DNA of 64,000 nt from NCBI GenBank assembly GCA_037783415.1, contig JAZGTN010000167.1, positions 310,001 to 374,000 on the forward strand, in the 5' to 3' direction. This DNA comes from Leptasterias polaris. Taxonomy: Eukaryota > Echinodermata > Asteroidea > Forcipulatida > Asteriidae. Shown piece after piece: positions 56,219-64,000 of the stretch. Each line of letters begins with the position of its first letter. Positions within the stretch are counted from its first letter, which is position 1. The notes beneath the pieces were generated by a model. It saw nothing but the letters and a program-made list of their open reading frames with translations. It was not told where the DNA came from and made no database searches. The position numbers and the translations under genes are program-made.

Positions 56219-56380
56219 GTGTTCTCCCTTAACAGTGGTCCACTGGCCAAATGCCAGTTAAAACACCGGGAGACCAGTCAGAGTTCTCCCCAAGTCCGGT
56301 TGCCTAGTTCAGTGTTGTAAATAAAGCAACCCAATTCCATATGAAATACAGACAAGTGCAAAAGCTGACAGACTAGTGAA
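56219..56380 (+). repeat. Dispersed repeat, family A, copy 3
   Basis: GTTCTCCCTTAACAGTGGTC, AAATGCCAGTTAAAACACC, GAGACCAGTC, CTAGTTCAGTGTTG and ATATGAAATACAGACAAGTG. It runs straight into the 70 bp array. Confidence 0.7.
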
Positions 56381-56835
56381 ATGAAAAGCTAACTGGTCCT
56401 GCTAGCTAGTCACTAAGATTGACTAGTGAACAAGCTAACGGACCAGTGAAATGACAAGCTAACTGGTCCTGCTAGCTAGTCACTAAGATTGACTAGTGAA
56501 CAAGCTAACGGACCAGTGAAATGACAAGCTAACTGGTCCTGCTAGCTAGTCACTAAGATTGACTAGTGAACAAGCTAACGGACCAGTGAAATGACAAGCT
56601 AACTGGTCCTGCTAGCTAGTCACTAAGATTGACTAGTGAACAAGCTAACGGACCAGTGAAATGACAAGCTAACTGGTCCTGCTAGCTAGTCACTAAGATT
56701 GACTAGTGAACAAGCTAACGGACCAGTGAAATGACAAGCTAACTGATCCTGCTAGCTAGTCACTAAGATTGACTAGTGAACAAGCTAACAGACCAGTGAA
56801 ATGACAAGCTAATTGATCCTGCTAGCTAGTCACTG
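56371..56835 (+). repeat. 70 bp tandem array, about 6.5 copies
   Basis: GACCAGTGAAATGACAAGCT recurs at exact 70 bp steps (56441, 56511, 56581, 56651, 56721, 56791), with CTGCTAGCTAGTCACTAAG in each. The central units are identical; outer units carry changes. The unit is an expanded part of family A. Confidence 0.95.
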
Positions 56836-56861
56836 AAAAAGTTACGGGCAAACCCTTGCCA

Positions 56862-57114
56862 AATTTCATGGCTCTGCTTACTGCCGAATTCTGCACTTGC
56901 GATCACCATTCTGCGCTTACCGAGCAAGCGCCGAATTTCTGCGCTAGCTGTGTAAGCGTAGAATGCCTAGTAACGTGGACTACGCAAGCGCACAAGCAAA
57001 AATTCCATGCTAACCCGTGAAATATGCTTGACGTAAGCACGGAATTCCCTGTTTCCGTAAGCGCCGATTCTTTGCTTTGCTTACGGTAAGCAGAGCCATG
57101 AAATTGGCACCTGT
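56862..57114 (+). mobile_element. Family G variant, copy 2
   Basis: TTTCATGGCTCTGCTTACTG at the left and GTAAGCAGAGCCATGAAATTG at the right, with TTGCGATCACCATTCTGCGC and AGCGCCGAATTTCTGCGC inside. It matches 19345-19569. Confidence 0.8.
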
Positions 57115-57147
57115 GTAATCCAACGTGAGTAACCACGGAATTGTCCC

Positions 57148-57155
57148 TATAAATA
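57148..57155 (+). promoter_or_regulatory. TATA-like motif (TATAAATA), possible internal promoter
   Basis: CCCTATAAATACTCGG lies 1.1 kb before the SH2 exon and is followed by a GC-richer patch (57160-57360) with a 22-codon frame at 57236-57304. Vertebrate chimaerin genes use internal promoters for shorter isoforms (family knowledge); here it is only a possibility. Confidence 0.25.
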
Positions 57156-57797
57156 CTCGGAGTGACTCCACTCTCCTTATCTTGGAAGCGTTTGACGCGA
57201 GAGTGATAGAGAGAGTGCATGCAGCTCTCTGCCCCATGATGGATCACAGTCGGAACCATCGGCGACCAGAGTCCTACCTCCGGCCGATATCTCAACATGA
57301 ATAAAACTTCCCCAGGAAGTCTCAGAATTTCTGATGCCCCCACTCAGCGGGGGGGAAGTTGGTGCTCCATTTTCGGTGATTAAACGCTATGCATCAGACT
57401 TAACAGATATCAGGAAGTTGCCGTGCTGGGGAAACCTGCGTAAATGTTTGGTCACTTGGGTGTACTGGAGGGTTGAATGACGTAATAATAGCAGTGAGAA
57501 AAACAGAAAAATAGCTGCATAGGTGTCGATCAAGGCATGCAAATGATTTCTCTTGGGCCTGTATGGAATTATGTCTGTGTGGGCGAGGGAGTGGATTTGA
57601 CTAAATGACTTGGAGATTGCAAAGGGAATAGTACTTTCTGACTGCCACATGTACGTGGTATGTGGCTTTTGTATTTTTATAATATACTTTTCACACCAGG
57701 AAAAGGAATTTCATGTACTTTTTAACGTGATTAATGAAAATTTTGAATTTGAATTTAATTTTGAATTTGAATTTGAAAATTTTATTTTGTTCGTGTA

Positions 57798-58038
57798 CAG
57801 AGCTGCCACTTCTCCCTGATTCTGCAGAAAGTTCCCTGAAAATAAACGATCGATTTTTGTTCTGAATAACAAATTTGACAATCTCCCTGATTATGGAAAC
57901 TTGTTTCCTGTTATGTTGAATGTAAATTCTAAATACCTCCCTGATTGTTGTACAAAATCTCCCTGATTGTTGTACAAAATCTCCCTGATTGTTGTACAAA
58001 ATCTCCCTGATTGCAAGATGCAAATGTTGGCAGCTCTG
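57798..58038. mobile_element. Inverted-repeat element, family C, copy 2, with internal 22 bp repeats
   Basis: CAGAGCTGCCA at the left and TGGCAGCTCTG at the right. CTCCCTGATTGTTGTACAAAA repeats about 3.5 times near 57937-58010, where copy 1 (4162-4367) has a single degenerate version. Its right end is 237 bp before the SH2 exon. Confidence 0.8.
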
Positions 58039-58275
58039 CATGTACAAAGTTGACAGGCATACTATGAATGTACCTGAACTTTTGGTGGGACAGTAACATA
58101 GTTTCTTCTCTGCACCTGGTAACATTGGTATGATTTTAAAGAATGGCATGCCCCCATGGCCACAGCCACCTGGACAAGTCTCTGCAGTTTCACTGGTCTA
58201 CATTTGAAAATTATGAAGAAAATTGCTCTAATTATAAACTTTTCTTTTCCTTTGTGTTTGTGTGTATTTCCTCAG

Positions 58276-58392
58276 ATACCACGGGCCTATATCTCGAGAG
58301 GATGCTGACAACCTCTTGACCAGGGGAGGAGATGGCAGCTACCTGGTGAGGGAGAGTGTGAGAGCCCCCGGCAGTTACACGCTAGGACTAAG
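58276..58392 (+). CDS. Chimaerin exon: first half of the SH2 domain
   Basis: Acceptor TTTCCTCAG and donor GTGAGG. Phase 2 in, phase 2 out; 117 bp. The translation begins [14 protein letters not shown] and includes GSYLVRES, the SH2 FLVRES-type motif whose Arg contacts phosphotyrosine, then GSYTLGL. Vertebrate chimaerins have a closely similar HGIISRE and ILRES. The phosphotyrosine-binding arginine is present, so binding ability is likely retained. Removing the introns joins this exon in frame with 47144-47231 and 63466-63733. Confidence 0.95.
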
Positions 58393-60101
58393 GTGAGGAC
58401 CTGAGCGCTATCATGCTACAGTATATTCAGGCCTGTGAAATCTCCGCTTTAAAGCGGATATCCGCTTTTTCATTGATTGTGCCAATTTTTTATTTCATTT
58501 TTATATATATATATATATATTTTTTTTTTTTTGGGGGGGCCTTATATATGCTTGGCAACAATAGTGTACAACTACAATAATGTGAAATAAGCCTAGTTAC
58601 TGGATCAATGGGGTTCCCCAAATCGACCAGCGTAAATGCATGACGCGCGCTCACTTGACGTTCCACGATCATTCTTACATCATGTAGTGTTTCAGCTCTT
58701 TTTGTAAGGGTCCACTCACAGGCCTGTATATTACAGTCTTCTGTTTCTTAAGAACACACTTTTTTCTTTTTTTCTTTATTTTTATTAAAACAAATATATA
58801 TCCATTTGGAGGGGGGGGGGGGTTCAAATTATCATGGTTTGTTTAGTGTTTGTTATTGGATTTACAGGTTGAGGAGAGGTTTTTGCTTTTTGGCCATGCA
58901 AAAGACACCTAGACAACCTGTTGGTTAACTCTATGTTCAGCCATCTTCCATTGCTATGGGCTTGGTCATCTCTTGAACTTGGCCAACATCTTCTAAAATT
59001 AGGGATGGGAAAATAGAATTAGCTGTTGCAAACTGCTTACCAACCAACAAGGATCTTTGGTATAAATGCAAAAAAAAAATTAATGGCCTGACGTTAATGA
59101 CCTGAAATTAGGGATCATTTCCAGGAAAAAATGGGAAGCAAGAAGATTGGATTGACCCCCAAGCTGCCAGAGAGCATTTCTGTTCTGGGGCTTGGAGAGA
59201 TGGTACTTTCCAGTGGGGTTCTCTTCTCCTTGAGCACCCCGACTTGAGGGAACTGGCTCCATCTAAGACTCCGGTATTTCTCTTTGACGCACGTAGTAGA
59301 AAAACCGCTCACCTCTCACAGAACGACGTTGAAAAGTTCTCTCCCCGGTCGGAGTAATCTCTAGCGAGGCGTAACCTCGACTCTGTCACCGAGGGCAGTG
59401 TTTAATTGATACTTACGGCGTAATGCAGGAAGTCTTTCACTAGTCGCACGAGTGTTCTTCCAACTGCATCAATAGAAAGAAGAAAGAAGAGAAAGAGAGA
59501 GAGGGGGGAGCAAATTGTGGGATCATAAATCTTTAGAATAACGAGAGACCTCCGTGGGGTGTCGCTGCAGTACAATTCTAGCAGGTAATGAGCGGGGTCT
59601 CATAACGATCCTCATCCTGTGTCGGGAGATGAGATGAAGTCTTGAAGACGCTTGATAACGCTGACAGTTGGCAGTACTGTTAAGAGAGGGTTGTGCAGAA
59701 GGGTGGGGGGGGGGTGGTCGGCAGGATGTTACTGTGTTTCACAAAAGCTTATCTTGTCAGTCATGAAGGGAAGTGGTTATGATATTGGTTTGCAAGGATA
59801 AATGGAGAGGAGAAGGGGGGGTCATTGAGATTGCTCTTTGGCGTTTGAGGGGAGCTATTGCGTTTGAGATGACACAAAAGTGAATTGGGGGAAACAGTTT
59901 CAGGAGATACATTCTTCTGGGGAAGATAAACAGGCGGGTTGGGGTAGGATGATAGGATCACAGGTGCTCTGTCATGAGGAATGTGCTTGGTGCTTGGTTG
60001 TTAGTGCCTGTCACAGTTTAGCGAGAAGAAGGCTAGTTCAGACATGTACATAATGATAACAGGCATGTATTAGGATTTTACAATTTTTAAATTTTTTTTG
60101 A

Positions 60102-60250
60102 GAGAGATTGCCTAACATCACAAGGCCGATTGGCCACTTCAAGGTGAGGGCTACACTTATCTGATTTGGGCTATCCACCCAAATCAACTGTCACCAGGGG
60201 CTGAAACAGGGTTACCCCCTTCAGAGTCCATAAGGATGTAGGAATGTAGG
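60102..60250 (-). mobile_element. SINE family 1, 3' body fragment
   Basis: CACAAGGCCGATTGGCCAC, TTCAAGGTGAGGGCTACAC, TGATTTGGGCTATCCACCC and GAAACAGGGTTACCCCC match 33165-33300. Confidence 0.7.
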
Positions 60251-60252
60251 AG

Positions 60253-60540
60253 CTTTATTATTATTTATTCGGCATATCAAAAAGAAGAATACAAAACACA
60301 GAAAGAACAATACAAAACAATACAAGGCAATAAGCCAATGGCACATGCCTGGAATTAAAAAAAGTTAACTAAGTAACTTTGACTCGAAAACCTTTAACTC
60401 TGATGCCACTGGCATTTACATCAAAATAAATAAAACACCCAACAAGGACAAGAATACAAAATACATGTACAACATTAAAAGTATACGTAAATGAAAATAC
60501 ACTTAACACAAAAATCCAAGAAAAGTTAACCTCCCCCTCC
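60253..60540 (-). mobile_element. LINE 3' untranslated fragment, inverted
   Basis: Matches 55385-55680. It abuts the LINE coding fragment on the opposite strand, but the two 3' ends differ, so they are separate insertions rather than one inverted copy. Confidence 0.7.
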
Positions 60541-60544
60541 CAGA

Positions 60545-62155
60545 ATTGTTTTTAATAATAGGTAATTTATAATTGACATGGTTAATAAGATATCCAAGAC
60601 TTTTGAGGCTGGTTGTTCCTCTATAGGTGTCTTTCTTGACTTGTCAAAGGCATTTGACACTATAAATCATAACATTCTAATTGAAAAGCTAAAGTTCTAT
60701 GGCATAAGGGGAATTCCGCTGGAGTGGTTTCGTAGCTATCTTTCGAACAGGAAACAGTTTACTAAAGTTGGTTCTTCACATTCTGCTACGAATCTCATTA
60801 CCTGTGGAGTTCCCCAAGGCTCACTGCTTGGTCCACTTTTGTTTTCTGTATATATTAATGATATTTATAGCTCTTCAGATTTGTTAAATTTCATATTGTT
60901 TGCTGATGATACCAATATATTTTATGCGTGTGAAAAAAATAATGTATTAAATTCAATTCAAACAGTTAACAATGAACTAGGAAAAGTGTCCTTATGGCTT
61001 AGAGCAAATAGGCTCTCACTTAATCTTAAAAAATGTACTTGCATACTTTTTCACAAAAAGAAACATATCTCACTATCTCTGTCTGGTTGTGTTCAAATAC
61101 AAATTGACGGAGTTCCTATTCAACAAGTGACTCATACCAAATTTCTTGGTGTTTATATAGACGAAAAACTCTCTTGGCAATTTCACATTAAACACATTGA
61201 GAATAAAATCGCAAAAAATATTGGTATCATATCTAGGCTTAAACATATTTTGCCTTGCTCTATCTTGCACATTTTATATTGTTCGCTAATTTTACCCTAT
61301 CTCTCATATTGCAATATTATTTGGGCCAACACATACCACTCAAAACTTAATAGGTTAGTAAAACTTCAAAAGAAATCAATTCGCATTATCAACAAGGTTC
61401 CCTTCGGGGAGCACACCGCTCCACTATTTCAAAAGTTAAATTTACTTACCATTCTAAACATAAACAAGTATCAGCAAGATATTTTTATGTTTAAATTTAT
61501 AAATAGATTACTTCCACCAACAGTCAATGCACTATTTAAAGTTAACCGTTTAGTCCATTCCCACAATACACGGTCTTCTTCTAAGATCCACATTCCGCAT
61601 GCACAGTCAACTATGTTTCAGCATACCTTGTCCTACTCCGGCCCTGTTAACTGGAACTCTCTTCCATTATCTCTATCTAAATGTAAATCCCTTAATACAT
61701 TTAAAAAGAATCTAAAGCTTTATATGGTATCTTTACAAAGTTCAAGTTAAAAAATGTATGTCATTTACCATATTCAGTTGTTTATGCATGTATTACTCTC
61801 ATCTTAATTTGCTTAAACTAGTATGGACTTTGTTTTTGTTTTGTCTGTCTGTCTATCTGTCCGGTCTACAGTCTGTCCGGACTGTCTGTCCGGTCTGTCT
61901 GTCCCGTCCGGTCTGTCTGTCCGTCTGTTTTTTTCCTATTTTGCCAGTATGTAATTAGATTTGTAATTTACTGTGATTTACGGCATTCCCGCTACAAGCA
62001 CCTGCTTCTAGGGTATTATTGCCGCCATCCCATTATTCTCTTTTATTAATAATGTTAAATATAACAAGTACTCCTTCAGCCTTACAATATTGTATTTACT
62101 ATTCTTGTGAACTTGTATTCAGTTGAAATGGAATGGAAATAAACGTAAACGTAAC
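60545..62155 (+). mobile_element. LINE (CR1/L2/Jockey group), 5' truncated, long open RT frame
   Basis: The open frame 60578-61750 (390 codons) carries GVFLDLSKAFDTINHNIL, GVPQGSLLGPLLFSVYIND and ILFADDTNIFY with both catalytic Asp, then LRANRLSLNLKK, KFLGVYIDEKLSW, and the C-terminal GPVNWNSLPL and FKKNLK. The endonuclease and the first RT motifs are missing, so it cannot be active alone. The 3' UTR has a TCTG/TCCGG pyrimidine patch (61846-61925) and ends AATGGAATGGAAATAAACG. It lies in a chimaerin intron, same strand. Confidence 0.9.
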
Positions 62156-63465
62156 TACTGAGAAAGGGTTTTTCGGACGGAAGCATGTGAGAAAAACAAT
62201 ACCAAATTTATGCAGTGTCAACAATTTTAAACTTTAATTATAAATTTAAGTTTACATATTTTTGTTTAAACATTAATGCACTTGGTAAAGTGATACTCTG
62301 GCAATTTTCAATAAAAAAACAACCAAACTATGAATATTAGTAAAAATGAACAGAAGTAACAAGGGAAGTTTAACTGGTCCTTTTTGTGTTTAAATCACGG
62401 ACCATGGGAGATTGCTGGTGGGGGAAGAAAGAAAAAAGCAAGTGTGATCGAGGACTTGTACAGAAGTATTGAAAAAAAAAATGGTTTTTATCTAATCCCT
62501 GTATGCCCAAACGCGTTTTGTTCAGTGAAAAATGGAAACACACAGCAATTAAGTTGTCGTTAGTGGTCACGAACACAGGAAGTGGTGAGTGTTGAGTGGA
62601 CATCATGCCATGTGGGCCTACAGCAAGCCCCAAACATCACCCTCCACATTACTCTAATAGGCTCTGTTGTGGGCGTTTGTTCCGGGGACCCCGCATCAAG
62701 CAATCTGACATGTCATCCTGTGTTTATAGCACCACAAACCCTCTTTAAGCACTCTGGATTGACACTATCAAAAGCACTTGTTGTTATTCTTACAGTAGAT
62801 TAGTGTAGGAGTCAGGGTGGATCTTGTCTGAGTTCGAGTCCGACAAGGCCGACAGGAAATCCAGTGTAGGCAGGGAAAAGGATTTGTAAAATGGGACTGA
62901 GATTTTGTTTTATATTTTGTAATTTCCTGCTGCGCCAATGCTGTCATCTACAATAATAAATTGGGGATGAATTTTTGTACTTTCAAGGCAAGATGAACAT
63001 TCGTACGTGTACGCAGTCCTGATACTTCACAGAGGCAATGAATTGGCTCCATGCCTGTGGTCAGTGCCTGGGTGCCCCTTGAAATTTAAGTGGCGTGTTC
63101 TTTGCGCTAAATGAAATGAAAATGATATATATGTTAGGGAAATTTGGCTACTTCGCCTTAGTGAAAATCAAGAATAAAAGGGCAATACTTCGAAATGAAA
63201 TGCACTGCTGTTTGTCGAATAAGTAAACTTGTTACTATTAGCTGTGTTCTACTGCCAAACAGCACACCACAGCAACAAGAGTCCTTTTAAGAAATTAACT
63301 AAAGTGATAATTAATCACGGAGGTTGTTGGTTCAAATCCCACTCTAGTCAATTTGTCTTTGCACAGCCCAAAATTATTTAAATTTTACCCAGTTGGTTTC
63401 CATTGTGGTTTACGACTTAAAAAGATAAAAACGGTAAATCAGTTTTGTTGTTTTTTTAAATCCAG

Positions 63466-63733
63466 GCTGAATAACACTACACGCAATTTCCGTCTGTACT
63501 ATGATGGCAAGCACTACGTTGCCGACAAGCGCTTTGATGCGCTCCACGACCTGGTGGAAGACGGCCTCATCACGCTCTACGTTGAGGCCAAGGCGGCTGA
63601 CTACATCAAGTCCATGGAATCGGAGCCCATCTACGAGAAGCACTCCAAGTACGCCACGATACGAGACAAGAGGCTTAGCAACGGCACCGTGGTACCGCTG
63701 ATCACAGGACGAAAGGGATCCCAACAGGATCAG
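63466..63733 (+). CDS. Chimaerin exon: second half of the SH2 domain and linker
   Basis: Acceptor AAATCCAG and donor GTGAGA. The first base completes an Arg codon; the exon ends in phase 0. The 89 codons include [38 protein letters not shown] and [13 protein letters not shown], the standard second half of the chimaerin SH2 domain with its conserved IYE..YAT tail. It then enters a Ser/Arg/Gly-rich linker (RKGSQQDQ) that leads to the C1 domain in vertebrates. The downstream C1 (diacylglycerol) and RhoGAP exons are outside the window. Codons are GC-rich compared with the intron. Confidence 0.95.
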
Positions 63734-63773
63734 GTGAGACCAAGAGGGCGCTCTTTGTAGTTGGTTGTCCTGG

Positions 63774-63955
63774 GCCCAATTTCATAGAGCTTTTAAGCGC
63801 AAATAGTAGCTAAGCACAACAAACTTCTGCATACCGGAATAACGTTACCAGCTAAACTACCATGTCACATGTACAATTTGTGACTGGTCTCCTGCTCATT
63901 TCTGCTAAGCAGAAATTTATTAAGCATAATTTTCTGCTGAAGCAGCTCATTGGAT
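63774..63955 (+). mobile_element. Family G element at the start of the next intron
   Basis: GGGCCCAATTTCATAGAGC, GTAGCTAAGCACAACAAAC, TACCATGTCACATGTACAAT, TTGTGACTGGTCTCCTGC and GAAGCAGCTCATTGG. The right end is slightly changed. Confidence 0.8.
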
Positions 63956-64000
63956 CCTGGTGTTAAAAAGTCAGTATGTCATATGCGCAGGTGTTGGTCG

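Larger units (their letters stand above)
58393..63465 (+). other. Intron 3 of the chimaerin gene
   Basis: 5.07 kb from GTGAGG to TTTAAATCCAG. It holds a TA microsatellite (58500-58520), poly-G near 58811 and 59704, a fragment of the 28661-type repeat at 59020-59105, SINE and LINE pieces listed separately, and no other exon I can support. 62160-63460 has nothing recognisable except a B-box-like GGTTCAAATCCCA at 63330. Confidence 0.75.

Noticed and set aside
60253..62155. One LINE copy with a twin-priming inversion
   Set aside because: The minus-strand 3' tail and the plus-strand 3' end are different sequences, so they are two insertions.

Overview
The window looks like nuclear DNA of a marine deuterostome, most likely an echinoderm and perhaps a sea star. 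It is AT-rich, almost entirely non-coding and crowded with short interspersed repeats. Genes are split by long introns with GT/AG borders. The lineage is inferred from the style of the dispersed repeats (tRNA-derived SINEs, short inverted-repeat elements, CR1/L2-like LINE tails) and from the divergence of the one recognisable gene. No sequence search was possible.

The main gene is on the + strand in the right half: an SH2-containing chimaerin (Rac GTPase-activating protein, CHN1/CHN2 type). Three exons are clear: 47144-47231 (the conserved leader before SH2), 58276-58392 (first half of SH2) and 63466-63733 (second half of SH2 plus the start of the linker). Splice phases 1, 2, 2 and 0 agree. 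The C1 and RhoGAP exons must lie beyond the right edge. Upstream, 39584-40121 is a GC-rich open exon encoding a basic, proline-rich stretch of unknown family. It ends at a GTGAGG donor whose phase fits the 47144 acceptor exactly, so it may be a long and unusual first coding exon of this gene, though it could be a separate gene. A TATA box lies at 39071, and just before it (38385-38934) is a dense cluster of octamer (ATTTGCAT) and ATGAATATTCAT-type palindromes, which looks like a POU-factor control region.

The left 38 kb has no gene I can support. It holds LINE tails (2.5, 12.1 kb), at least three tRNA-derived SINE families, many inverted-repeat elements, and several tandem arrays (20, 60, 70, 76, 99 and about 215 bp units). 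Several element borders can be read to the base: an 884 bp hAT-like element with target duplication CCTGTAGG (21404-22287); an 867 bp hAT-like element with duplication GGCGTCGG (31475-32341) lying inside a 1574 bp inverted-repeat element (31092-32665), which itself interrupts a 215 bp tandem array in register; and a TTAA-flanked element (8211-8593) inserted in a pogo-like repeat whose uninterrupted copy is 330 bp to its left.

The introns of the chimaerin gene (about 7.0, 11.0 and 5.1 kb under this model) hold the same repeats. Intron 3 also holds a 390-codon open reverse-transcriptase segment of a 5'-truncated LINE on the same strand as the gene.
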